Below the pieces are notes generated by a model. The model made no database searches. It saw only the letters and a list, made by a program, of their open reading frames with translations, and was not told the DNA's origin. From CAVQUE01 sp046290435 (GTDB taxonomy: Bacteria; Actinomycetota; Acidimicrobiia; Acidimicrobiales; UBA8592): DNA of 64,000 nt. A program made the position numbers and the translations under genes. Within the stretch, counting starts at the first letter, position 1, and each line of letters begins with the position of its first letter. The stretch is from NCBI GenBank assembly GCA_046290435.1, contig JBKAGO010000032.1:308654-372653 (forward strand), in the 5' to 3' direction. Shown in pieces: positions 23,418 through 32,216 of the stretch.

Positions 23418-24470
23418 ATGGCCGAGCAGTCACGCAGCGCCCGCCAGGGCTCGGGAGACATCGAAGCGACACTCCGGATGACGGTCCGTGACGCTCTTCA
23501 AGGGATTACCAGTGCGGTTGCTCTCGATGATGGCCGTCGCATCAGCGTCCGCATCCCTCCAGGCGTGCAAGATGGCCAGCGGCTCCGGCTGCGAGGAAAG
23601 GGGCGACTGGTAGAGGGCGTCGCCGGTGACGTCTATCTTCGCCTGATCGTCGATGGGGAGGGATCGAGGCCGGCTATGGAATGTGCGATCTGCGGAAAGA
23701 GCGGGCAACCAGTAACCGGAATGTCCAACGGGAGCGTGTTCCACGAGGAGTGCCTGGTCTCCCTCGAGAATCAAACGACTCGCCTAGCGACCGAGGCGCT
23801 GTACCGTACAAATGCGATCCGCCAGTTGAACATGAGGCTGGCGAAGGCAAATACCGTTCGTGGGAGCCTCTCGAGGCTATTCGGCGCCGGAGACAACGTT
23901 GACGACATCAACCAACGTCTTCGGCAGGCCACCGCAGAGCTAGCGGAAGCCGAGGCCCAACACAAGCGAAGTCAAGACCTGCAAACGCATATCTATGACT
24001 TCCTGAGTCGCTACCCGCCCGATTGGGAGGAGCGCACGAGAGCCTTGCGAAGCCGCTGCCAACGATGCGGCAGCTCAGCGAACCTGCAAATCCACCACAT
24101 GACACCGCTCGCGCGAGGCGGCAGCAACCAGGTCGAGAACCTGGAGTGTCTTTGTGAATCGTGTCATTCGGCTGAACATGGCGGAAGAGACATGTCGCCG
24201 CCGGTATCCAGCGACAACAGTGATCGCGCGTTTGCACAACGGGTGGCACTCGCCAGGGAGGCGATAGCAGCTGGAGCGGATGTGGAATTTCTCTACGCAA
24301 AGCCCGGCGACAGTTATCGCAAGCGGACGATCAGCCCACGACGCATAAAGTCTTTCGAGCATCGCCAGGGCACAGGGAGCACTTTGTGCCTCGTGGGCTA
24401 TTGTCACCTGCGCAACGCGGAACGAGCATTCGCCTTCAAACGCATGAAAGGCTTGAAGCTATCGCGGTAA
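23418..24470 (+). CDS. DnaJ C-terminal-like / HNH nuclease / WYL-like fusion protein
   Basis: 350 residues from ATG 23418 (GGCGGAGAC upstream). Residues 15-80 resemble DnaJ C-terminal substrate-binding domain II (RISVRIPPGVQDGQRLRLRG, GDVYLRLIVDG). Residues 88-113 hold a Cys pair and His (CAICGKSG, FHEECL). About 115-195 is a helical coiled coil. An HNH nuclease with zinc ligands follows: CQRCGSSANLQIHHMTPLARGG at 214-235 and NLECLCESCHSAEHG at 241-255. The C-terminal 70 residues fit a WYL ligand-sensing domain (VEFLYAKPGDSYRKRTISPRRI, TLCLVGYCHLRNAERAFAF, in parts). A nuclease gated by a small-molecule sensor and a chaperone-like module is the likely reading; role inferred. Confidence 0.75.
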   Translation: MAEQSRSARQGSGDIEATLRMTVRDALQGITSAVALDDGRRISVRIPPGVQDGQRLRLRGKGRLVEGVAGDVYLRLIVDGEGSRPAMECAICGKSGQPVTGMSNGSVFHEECLVSLENQTTRLATEALYRTNAIRQLNMRLAKANTVRGSLSRLFGAGDNVDDINQRLRQATAELAEAEAQHKRSQDLQTHIYDFLSRYPPDWEERTRALRSRCQRCGSSANLQIHHMTPLARGGSNQVENLECLCESCHSAEHGGRDMSPPVSSDNSDRAFAQRVALAREAIAAGADVEFLYAKPGDSYRKRTISPRRIKSFEHRQGTGSTLCLVGYCHLRNAERAFAFKRMKGLKLSR

Positions 24471-24628
24471 TTCGAGCGGCCCAACGAGATGCCATGGGAC
24501 GGTCCTCCAGGAGCGGGCCGCAGCACCGGCCACCAGCCGCTAGCAATGCGGTTCACGTCCTTGGCATCGCCCGTGGCCAGCCCGGGCGCATGCAGGCAGG
24601 CCGCCCCGCTGGGGGAGATTCGGTGCAA

Positions 24629-25141
24629 ATGGCCCGGTTCACCAGCTGTGGATGGTGCCGCCGTCCTGATCCGTGCGCAACGTTCGTGGGCCGACACCGT
24701 AAGTGCAATGAGTACCGAGGCAGACCAGGAGTTCGCAGGTCAATTTGCGAACAGGTGTGCTGCTGCGTGCCTCTATTTCCGTGGAGCGGATGGCGAAGCT
24801 TGTTTGCATGCCGGCGCCCCGTGCCCGCACCTCATCCACTCTTCGCCGTCGGCCGCGTGTCCCGGTCTTCTTGACAGTTTCTTTGACACCATCGACGAGG
24901 AAGCTGTCTCAGGGTGCCGTGACCAGACGAAATGCACCCCTGGGCACCTGCTCTCAAAGTCACGCTGCTCGCCACCGCAGACCACGCAGGATTTGCCGCT
25001 GCGGTCAACGAGGTTGAGGAATTCGTCGCTTCGGTCGGTGGCGTCCGCACAGCGGACGAGGGCAGGATCAGGCTCGACATCTTGATTTCCTTTCGAGGAA
25101 TCAGAGTTGACGTTCACCGACTATTGAGAATCGTACGCTAG
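24629..25141. other. Eroded coding region, possible zinc-finger gene remnants
   Basis: Several short overlapping frames show protein-like fragments but none is convincing whole. On +, ATG 24629 gives MARFTSCGWCRRPDPC...FVGRHRKC, like the start of small CxxC zinc-finger proteins, then degenerates. ATG 24709 in another frame gives a Cys-rich stretch (CAAACLYFRGADGEACLHAG). From about 24932 a third frame reads LLATADHAGFAAAVNEVEEFVASVGG to a stop at 25141. On the minus strand 25117-24773 contains KSCVVCGGEQRDFESRCPG. Frame changes suggest decay or internal deletion of one or two small genes. Confidence 0.35.
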
Positions 25142-26022
25142 GACGTGGACGACATCGCCAGTGTCGGCCGAGGAGCTCGCGATAGTGCGTCCCTGAGCTG
25201 CCTGGTTGCGGGCTCGTCACCGTCCGGCACCGTGGCTGTCCTGCAAGGAATGCTGCAGCCCGGCCGCCACCGGTGATTCGCCCGTCAGAGGGGCTTCCGG
25301 TGCGCGCCCCGCAGCAGCCGACTTCGCTGCGGAACCGACGACGGCGAGACCAACTCGGACGCTGACAGTCACTCCTGGCGCGCAGTGGAGGGAGGTCAGG
25401 TTCGAACACACATCGCCGCCGCAAATGGCACAGCGGCTGGCGAAGCGAACTGTGGGTTGCCGGGTTTTCTCTGCGCGTCTTCGAGTCGGTCGTCGCGTAC
25501 CGCGATGCCATCAATACCAGGCGCGACCGGACGCATGCTCTGCGCTGGTCGAACTCGGCCGGACGATCACGCCGTCGCGACAAAACAACCTGAGCGGCTC
25601 GCCATCGAGCAGCCGATCGCTGGGCTTTGGCAGCGCCGAAGGCACCCGACGCAACAGCAGGCTGCTCTGCGAAGGCCTCGCGAGTACGTGTCGGTCACAG
25701 AGCGCGCTCGAGTCGGCAGACGACCGAGGGACCTCCGTGCGCATCGGGAGACCATCCGGACAGTCGCCAGCATGCCTGCGCACTTCCAGCCCCGTGATCC
25801 CAGCGGCGACCCCATCGATCTGACCGTCTTCGTCGCTGAGCGGGCCGGTGCAGTCGCTGCTGCGGCCGCCGGAACGACGCAAGGTGGCGATCTCGCCTTG
25901 GAGCCGCCGTCGCCACTGACCGTTCAGGTCTCCGGCATGTCGGTCTGCTCGGGCTTCCAGCCAGCGGCCAGATCTCGGTCTGGCCGCCCGCTGGAACACG
26001 AGACAGACACAAGGAGAGAGCG
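25142..26022. other. Long interval with no confident gene
   Basis: 881 bp ahead of the large recombinase-like gene. The best candidate is a + frame from about 25385 to 26026, whose stop overlaps the next start as ATGA and whose last third is protein-like (IDLTVFVAERAGAVAAAAAG). Its first two thirds are Arg/Ser-rich and it lacks initiation signals, so I do not call it. Minus-strand frames here look like shadows. GGAGAGAG before 26023 serves the next gene. Confidence 0.4.
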
Positions 26023-28401
26023 ATGAGAGCTGAGACGGAGCGTAGGAACGGCGGACGGGTCCTGGGGGTGATCTTCATGTCCGAGGACGTCAAGAACCGC
26101 AAGGCGATCCAGAGCCTGTCGAATCTGACACGGGACACCTTCGATGGCCGGGGGTTTGACGTGAGCGCCTGGCCGGCAGACATCAGCGCCCTGCTGACAG
26201 GCGCCGGGGCGTCTTCGCTGTTCAGCCATGTCGATGCCCACAGCGAGGTCCATTCGTTCGCAATGGCCGACTGCGGCACGTTCGATCTGTTGGTTGGCGT
26301 TTCGTCACGGCGTGATCTCAACGTTCCCGGTGATCGGTCGGGCAACCTCGCGACGAACGTGCTCTTGGAGATGCTCGCCGTCCCCGATCCCGATGATCGA
26401 GCACGGCCGCTCTACGGCGAGATCGGATGCGAGGACCTCAACCGCATCTGGCGCACCGATCTCGGCGTCGCCCACGTCCAAGACCATGCCCGAAGCTGGG
26501 ATCTCGTGCTGTGGTCACGATCGGATTACCTGGACTACAGCCGGCCCGAGACAGGTTTGCTGGGGACGATCCGCGGCAACCAGGCGTCGGAACAGGCCGC
26601 GTCGCTCGTGGTCAATACGTCCAAGCACAAGGCCAACGCACACAGCAACGGAAAGCTGAAGTACGGCCAGGGTCAGACCCACCCGCTCGTTCGGGTCCAT
26701 CACGTCACCCGGGCGATCGAGGGCTACGACGAAACCGTCGTCGCAGCCTTCCGTGACGCCGTCACCCTGCTCCAGGGAGGCGCCTCCTGGGACGAGGCTG
26801 CCGAGATCGTTGGCGGTCGGATCCCCGCAACCCAGGCCCGCGCTGAGCCCGATGACGACGCCGACGGCCGTGTCCGCACCAGAAGGCAGCGCAACAAGTG
26901 GCGTATCCAGGTAGGCAAAGAGCCGCTCGAGTTGAAGTACAACGAAGACGGAACCCCGAACCCGCTTTACTTGCCAGAAACGATCCTCGACGTCAAGGAC
27001 CCCGGAGACCGGCTCAGAACGCTTCTGTTGCAGGGTCCGTCGCTACCGGCCCGCGGGCGAGACGCCATCAGGGAATTGGTCGATAGCGACCTCGATGGGC
27101 TCCACCCCGCCGACGCCTATCTCTCCTTCTACGAGACCGGCATCTACCGGCGTCTGGTGAAAGACCACGACCGATCCAACCGCCACACCAGTCGCTACCG
27201 CTGGGCTGAACTCGACCTCGGGAGCACCGCCGACGGCTCCTTCGTGTTCTCGAACGAGCAAGTCACGTACCTGCGGTCGCTGCGCACGAACAAGGTCGGC
27301 ACTGGGAGCTGGGGCAACAACCCCCTCAACGGCGTGTTCAAGGTCCATCAACCTGAGCCGCTGTACTCGAGAGACGGATGGATAAGCCCCGACGCCGGGC
27401 GCTTTACGGTGCGTGGCGCCAACCAGGCCGGCGAGCGGGGCCTCCGGGTGTGGTTCGAACCCCACGGGGCGACCCCCCACAGCAAAGACTGCAGGGTGCT
27501 GGCATGGCTCCCCCAGGTAGAGATCGGGCCAGCGCTCTCGGCCATGCTCGTGAGCGCTGTGTCGGGCACCCACGACCTCGCCGAGTTCCGCTTCACCCAC
27601 TCCGCCAGCCAGCCAGACCCGGTCATCGAAGCCGAGCGCCGGTTGGAAGAGACCAAGCGTCGCCATCGAGCCGGAGCCGAGCGCCTCATCGACCCCGAGA
27701 TATCCGCACTGACGGCTCAAGCCGTGAAAGCCACGCTGCACGACCTCGAGACTGCGATCACTGGACTGGAACGTGAGCTCAACGACGCTCGAGCTGCCGC
27801 CACGGCCGGACCATCGAGCCACGACGACTCCTTCGCCATCAGCGATCTCGTCGAGCTCGCCGCCATCCTCGAATCGGCCGCAGCGTTGCCGCCTCGCGCT
27901 GCAGAGCGGGCAGCGCGTCTGACGCGGGCGCTGCTCGCCGATGCGACGATGCTCGTGGAGCCAGCCTCCGCAACCGTGCGCATCGACGCAACGCTCAAGC
28001 TGACGAACCCCCGGGGCAGCCTGCAGCTACCAGTCACGACAACGCTTCCGAACCACTCAGCGGACCCCTGGATCGCAGGGCTGGCGGGCATGTGGTGGCA
28101 CCACCGCGGCGTACCGTTCGCAGATCTGATGGCACAGCGCGGACTCTCGACCCCGCCCGGCACCGCCACCCGATGGCACGCCCCCATCGCAGAGCGCCTC
28201 CTGGCAACCGCTGCAGCGGCTGGCCGCCCCCTACGAGGACCGCGGCTTGCCGCCGCAATAGTCCGCTGCGGCAACCCCGAAACGCTGCGACAGATCCGCG
28301 ACGCCATCGACGGCAAAGACGCCACCACCGAGATCCACAACGCGCTCTTCAACGGTGACGACATCAAACCACGCACCCCATGGACCCACGTGTTCGCCTG
28401 A
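26023..28401 (+). CDS. Large protein with divergent serine-recombinase-like N-terminal half
   Basis: 792 residues; AAGGAGAGAGCG precedes the ATG. Residues about 10-200 recall a degenerate resolvase domain: VLGVIFMSEDVKNRKAIQSL at the start, WDLVLWSRSDYLDYSRPETGLL, and the NQASEQAASLVVNTSKHKANA...GKLKYGQ helix that follows the catalytic core in large serine recombinases. About 225-270 resembles the recombinase DNA-binding domain. A coiled coil (VIEAERRLEETKRRHRAG...LHDLETAITGLERELNDAR, about 535-600) matches the usual C-terminal region, but the Cys zinc ribbon is absent. A clear catalytic Ser is not seen, so activity is doubtful. It may be an inactive or repurposed recombinase. Confidence 0.5.
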   Translation: MRAETERRNGGRVLGVIFMSEDVKNRKAIQSLSNLTRDTFDGRGFDVSAWPADISALLTGAGASSLFSHVDAHSEVHSFAMADCGTFDLLVGVSSRRDLNVPGDRSGNLATNVLLEMLAVPDPDDRARPLYGEIGCEDLNRIWRTDLGVAHVQDHARSWDLVLWSRSDYLDYSRPETGLLGTIRGNQASEQAASLVVNTSKHKANAHSNGKLKYGQGQTHPLVRVHHVTRAIEGYDETVVAAFRDAVTLLQGGASWDEAAEIVGGRIPATQARAEPDDDADGRVRTRRQRNKWRIQVGKEPLELKYNEDGTPNPLYLPETILDVKDPGDRLRTLLLQGPSLPARGRDAIRELVDSDLDGLHPADAYLSFYETGIYRRLVKDHDRSNRHTSRYRWAELDLGSTADGSFVFSNEQVTYLRSLRTNKVGTGSWGNNPLNGVFKVHQPEPLYSRDGWISPDAGRFTVRGANQAGERGLRVWFEPHGATPHSKDCRVLAWLPQVEIGPALSAMLVSAVSGTHDLAEFRFTHSASQPDPVIEAERRLEETKRRHRAGAERLIDPEISALTAQAVKATLHDLETAITGLERELNDARAAATAGPSSHDDSFAISDLVELAAILESAAALPPRAAERAARLTRALLADATMLVEPASATVRIDATLKLTNPRGSLQLPVTTTLPNHSADPWIAGLAGMWWHHRGVPFADLMAQRGLSTPPGTATRWHAPIAERLLATAAAAGRPLRGPRLAAAIVRCGNPETLRQIRDAIDGKDATTEIHNALFNGDDIKPRTPWTHVFA

Positions 28402-28733
28402 CCTACGGGCGAGGCCGCTGTGTGTTCTGCGGCGCGGTCACTCCGAACTGCTGTTGCCGGCTACGTACGAGGAGGTCCACGCACGTCGAGCACCAGCGGC
28501 TGCCCCAGGCCACGCATCGGCGCGTCTCGGCGTGACCTCGTGCTCGCGCTCGGTGGCTGAAGGAGACCGATCGCCTGTGCCGTACGGCCTTTTGCAGAGC
28601 GATCCCCGCGACAGGCGTCGCGCCCTCGTTCTACGTTCACCGCGTTCCGGGAATCCGTCCCGAACATCTCACCGGGCCCGCCCCACGCTTCAGCTTCGGC
28701 GCGCCCGGAACGCACTTACCGAAAGGGAACCGC
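28402..28733. other. Interval with a possible truncated zinc-finger start
   Basis: ATG 28381, overlapping the end of the previous gene, reads VRLTYGRGRCVFCGAVTPNCCC and then degenerates, like the start of a small Cys-rich gene that has lost its body. Further on, a frame continuous with the acetyltransferase start (from about 28540, contains SFYVHRVPGIRPEHLTG) looks protein-like but has no start. Neither is called as a gene. Confidence 0.35.
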
Positions 28734-29366
28734 ATGCCTGAACCCACCACCGACCCGAACCCGATCACTGACCGCTACGTGCGGGCCATGACCTGGATCT
28801 ATCCCGCCCAGAGCGGGCTGGCATTGACCATCCGCGCCGCCCTGCTGGTGTACAACGCCGACGTCCTCGACGCAGAGGTCGATGAAGACGGCGAGTGGGC
28901 AGAAGAGCTCGAGCTCGCGCACGCTGTTGTCCACGTGTTCCAAGGTGACCCGATCACTGACCGCGCCCAGTTCTGGAAGGCCGCCGACGAGAGCAGTGAC
29001 CTCAGCGCCCTCGACGACGCCGTCAGCCGAGTTCCCGAGGAGATAGCGGCCCTCAGCTACTTCGCAGAACGAACGATCATCCTCGACGACGTGACCGTGG
29101 CACCGGCCCACCGACGGCAGGGGCTCGGGCGCCAGATCGCCGCCCTGACGCTCGACGCAGCCGGGGCCTGGACGAGCGAAGCCCTGGTCATCGCGATCGC
29201 CGGCGCACGCGACGACAAAGACGAGACCCGTGAGGCCAGCGCCGCTCTGCTGCGTGCACTAGGCCTCCAGCCAATGCCAGTCGACGACCTATGGGCCGCC
29301 GCCACCACCGAGATCGCGTTCCAAGACGACTACCGGACGGCGATGCAACTGGAGACTCTGTGGTGA
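28734..29366 (+). CDS. GNAT-family N-acetyltransferase
   Basis: 210 residues. After a long N-terminal extension, the GNAT core starts near residue 118: ILDDVTVAPAHRRQGLGRQIAALTLDAA carries the acetyl-CoA pyrophosphate loop RRQGLG. Conserved strands follow (ALVIAIAGARDD), and a C-terminal helix and strand end the domain. It should transfer an acetyl group from acetyl-CoA to an amine; the target is unknown. CGAAAGGGAACCGC just upstream contains a plausible ribosome-binding site. It follows the recombinase-like gene by 332 bp and may be cargo with it, or an antitoxin-like modifier. Confidence 0.75.
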   Translation: MPEPTTDPNPITDRYVRAMTWIYPAQSGLALTIRAALLVYNADVLDAEVDEDGEWAEELELAHAVVHVFQGDPITDRAQFWKAADESSDLSALDDAVSRVPEEIAALSYFAERTIILDDVTVAPAHRRQGLGRQIAALTLDAAGAWTSEALVIAIAGARDDKDETREASAALLRALGLQPMPVDDLWAAATTEIAFQDDYRTAMQLETLW

Positions 29367-29559
29367 CCGCAGTGCCGTGCCGCTCAGCGAGAGCGCCAAT
29401 CTCACCTCTACATCGAGACGTGCCGGCGGAGCCAACGACAAGCGCATCAGAGGGCGCCCTTGCTCGTTGACCCATCGATGAATCAGACCAATGGGCCACC
29501 ATGCCCTTGCCGACCCTGGTCACCGCCGAAGAGTGCTGCAGGGGCCAGCGAGGCGACGC

Positions 29560-30276
29560 TCAGCCGGTTCCGAGGTACGCACGACGGACGTCGTCGTCGT
29601 GGAGTAGCTGACTCGCTGGCCCGGTGCGCATGACCTCGCCGAGGCGGAGCACGACGCCGTGATCGGCGACTTCGAGGGCCCGCAGGGCGAGTTGCTCGAC
29701 GAGCAGGATGGTCGTGCCTTCCGAGCGCAGCCGTCCGATCTCTTTGAAGACCTGCTCGACGATGATCGGCGCGAGCCCCAGCGATGGTTCGTCGAGCATC
29801 AAGAGCCTGGGCCGGCTCATGAGAGCCATGGCGATGGCCAACATCTGTTGTTGGCCACCGGAGAGGGTTCCTGCGAGTTGCTGGCTGCGCTCGCCCAGGA
29901 TCGGGAAGTGCTCCATCATCCGTTCGGTGTCAGCGTCGATCTCGCGGCGGTGACGTCGTCGCCGGTAGGCCCCAAGACGGAGGTTGCCGGTGACGGTGAG
30001 CGCAGGGAAGATCCGTCGGTTCTCGGGGACGTGAGCGACGCCCGCAGCGACGATCTTGGAAGGGCTCCATTTGTTGATGACCTGGCCGTCGAATCGGATC
30101 TCTCCGTCGAATGGCCGGTTGATGCCGCTGATCGTGCGCAGAAGGGTCGATTTGCCGGCGCCGTTCGCGCCGATGACCGTCACGCACTGGCCTTCATCGA
30201 CGCTGAGTTCGACCTGGTGCAGCACTGGGATGCGTCCGTAGCCGCCGACCAGCCCGCGTATCTCGAGGACGCTCAC
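29560..30276 (-). CDS. livF: Branched-chain-type ABC transporter ATP-binding protein LivF
   Basis: 238 residues, typical for LivF. Walker A GANGAGKST lies near 38-46, Q-loop follows, signature LSGGQQQ, Walker B LLMLDEPSLGLAPI and H-loop VEQ segment. ENRRIFPALTVTGNLRLGA is diagnostic for LivF. With the fused LivM-LivG protein it powers uptake of a hydrophobic amino acid or, in this context, possibly an organic acid. The GTG start overlaps the end of the upstream livMG gene. It is last in the operon. Confidence 0.93.
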   Translation of the reverse strand: MSVLEIRGLVGGYGRIPVLHQVELSVDEGQCVTVIGANGAGKSTLLRTISGINRPFDGEIRFDGQVINKWSPSKIVAAGVAHVPENRRIFPALTVTGNLRLGAYRRRRHRREIDADTERMMEHFPILGERSQQLAGTLSGGQQQMLAIAMALMSRPRLLMLDEPSLGLAPIIVEQVFKEIGRLRSEGTTILLVEQLALRALEVADHGVVLRLGEVMRTGPASQLLHDDDVRRAYLGTG

Positions 30277-32216
30277 GACTCTGCTCCATCGGGTGCATGC
30301 GCAGCCGGGGTCGCCGGGGTCTGCGCGTCCAATGACCCTTCGGGAACCGGCGTGTGTGGTTCCGGTGATCCGAGGTAGGCGGCGATGACATGGGGGTTCG
30401 TGCGGATCTCGTCGGGAGTCCCGTGCGCGATGGCCGAGCCGAAATCGAGGACGGTGATCTCGTCCGCCAGAGCGAGGACCACGTCAACGTGGTGCTCGAC
30501 CAGCACGACAGCAATTCCTGCGGAGCGAAGCGCTCGGATGATGTCGCCGAGTTCGGCGATCTCCGATGTCGAGAGCCCTGCAGCGGGTTCATCCATGAGA
30601 ACCAGGCGTGGTCCGAGTGCGACGACCCGAGCGAGTTCGAGAAGCCGACGCTCGCCGGGCGGCAGATCGCCGGCAGCGGTGTCGAGTCTGTGGCCGATGC
30701 CCACGGCTTCGAGGATGGCGAGCGCACGCTGGTAGCGCTCCCGCTCCTCTCGGCGGGCCCACGGCATCCTCGACACGTAGGCGAGGAGACTGGCCTTGCG
30801 GCGCATGTCGAGAGCCGTCATCACATTGTCGAGACAGCTCGCGCCCTCGAGCACGAACGGTGTCTGGAACGTTCTTGCCAGTCCGCTCCGAGCGCGGACG
30901 TGAGCGGCGTCGCTGCCTGCATCTTGATCGAAGAGTTCGACAGCGCCACTCGTCGGCACCAGATACCCCGACATTGCGTTCAGGAACGTCGTCTTTCCCG
31001 AGCCGTTGGGTCCGATCAGGGCATGGACGGTGCCGGCTCGGATTTCCATGGTGACGCCATCGAGAGCCATCACACCGCCGAGTTGCACGCGAAGGTCATC
31101 GGCTCGTGCGATCACTTCTCCGTCGGGAACTCGATCGACGACCGTTGACAGGTCGGGCTGGGTTCGTTCGGTCGCAGAAGCTTCGTGACGCAGCCACGGC
31201 AGCCGGCGGCGCAGCAGCCACCACGCACTCATGAGTCCCTGGGGCACGAGATGCACCGACAGGACGAGGACGAGGCCATACACCAGCAGGCTCCACTCGC
31301 CTGGCTGGTCGGTGACTCGTTCGACTTCGAGCGGGATCCGGAACAGCAGCAGCCCACCGATGATGGGGCCGCCGAGTGTGCCGGCTCCTCCGAACAACGT
31401 CATCAACAGCAACAGGATTGCCAGGTTGACGGTGAAGGCCTCGGGGGCGACGAAACCCAGCAACGGAGCGAACAGTCCGCCGGCGACGCCTGCATAGGCG
31501 CCCGACACGATGAACGCCCGGAGTTTCACCGAGTAGGGGTTGATGCCCATCGAGCGGGCCGCGATCTCGTTCTCCTCGATTGCCCGACCGGCGCGCCCGA
31601 GCGGTGAGCGCAGCCAGTTGTGGGCCAGCGCGTAGGCGGCGACGAAGACGACGACGATCACCCAGTAGAACGACTCGAGCCCGTCGAACTCGCTCGGCTG
31701 CGGCACCCCTCGGAGGCCATCGCCACCGCCGGTGAACTCGCGCCACTCGAGAATCATGTCCTCGGTTACGAACGCGTAGCCGACGGTAACCATCGCCAAG
31801 GTGAAGAGGCCGAGCCGTAGCGACGGCAACCCGAGCACGAGGCCGAGCAGCGCCGACAGCACCATCGCAAGCAACAAGGCTGGCCAGAGCGGCCAGTCCC
31901 CTTTCACGGTGGCGATGGCGACGGTGTAGGCGCCCAGCGCGAAGAACGCCGAGTGACCGATCGAGATCAGGCCCGACTGCATGAGCAGATTGAGCCCGAG
32001 GACGGCGATCAGGTAGACGAGAAGCAGCTCCGCGTTGAATATCTCGAAGCGGTTATCTTCGATTCTGAGTTCGCGGGTGATAGGCCACGTCACGAAGCTG
32101 GTGATGCCGCTGGCGAAGCGAGCCAGCATCTCGGGTCCGGCGATGAGGATCGCTGCGAGCACCAGATGAAGAATCGGCCCACTGCGGGGGCGATTGACCG
32201 AGGTGAGCGGCTCCAT
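30273..32216 (-). CDS. Fused LivM permease / LivG ATPase of a branched-chain-type ABC transporter
   Basis: 647 residues. The N-terminal 330 residues are a LivM permease with about ten hydrophobic segments and the motif GLNLLMQSGLISIGHSAFFALGAY. After a short linker (TERTQPDLSTVVDRVPDG), LivG begins: VQLGGVMALDGVTMEIRAG, Walker A GPNGSGKTT, LARTFQTPFVLEG, PPGERRLLELARVVALGPRL as a variant signature, Walker B VLMDEPAAGLS. A Pro/Ala-rich tail ends the protein. Normally these are separate genes; fusion fixes their ratio and pairing. The ATG overlaps the livH stop by one base, and livF follows with overlap. Confidence 0.92.
   Translation of the reverse strand: MEPLTSVNRPRSGPILHLVLAAILIAGPEMLARFASGITSFVTWPITRELRIEDNRFEIFNAELLLVYLIAVLGLNLLMQSGLISIGHSAFFALGAYTVAIATVKGDWPLWPALLLAMVLSALLGLVLGLPSLRLGLFTLAMVTVGYAFVTEDMILEWREFTGGGDGLRGVPQPSEFDGLESFYWVIVVVFVAAYALAHNWLRSPLGRAGRAIEENEIAARSMGINPYSVKLRAFIVSGAYAGVAGGLFAPLLGFVAPEAFTVNLAILLLLMTLFGGAGTLGGPIIGGLLLFRIPLEVERVTDQPGEWSLLVYGLVLVLSVHLVPQGLMSAWWLLRRRLPWLRHEASATERTQPDLSTVVDRVPDGEVIARADDLRVQLGGVMALDGVTMEIRAGTVHALIGPNGSGKTTFLNAMSGYLVPTSGAVELFDQDAGSDAAHVRARSGLARTFQTPFVLEGASCLDNVMTALDMRRKASLLAYVSRMPWARREERERYQRALAILEAVGIGHRLDTAAGDLPPGERRLLELARVVALGPRLVLMDEPAAGLSTSEIAELGDIIRALRSAGIAVVLVEHHVDVVLALADEITVLDFGSAIAHGTPDEIRTNPHVIAAYLGSPEPHTPVPEGSLDAQTPATPAAHAPDGAES

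Noticed and set aside
25385..26026. Frame of 213 codons with ATGA overlap to the next gene
   Set aside because: Most of it is Arg/Ser-rich with no initiation site; only the last third looks protein-like, so it is described in the interval entry but not called.
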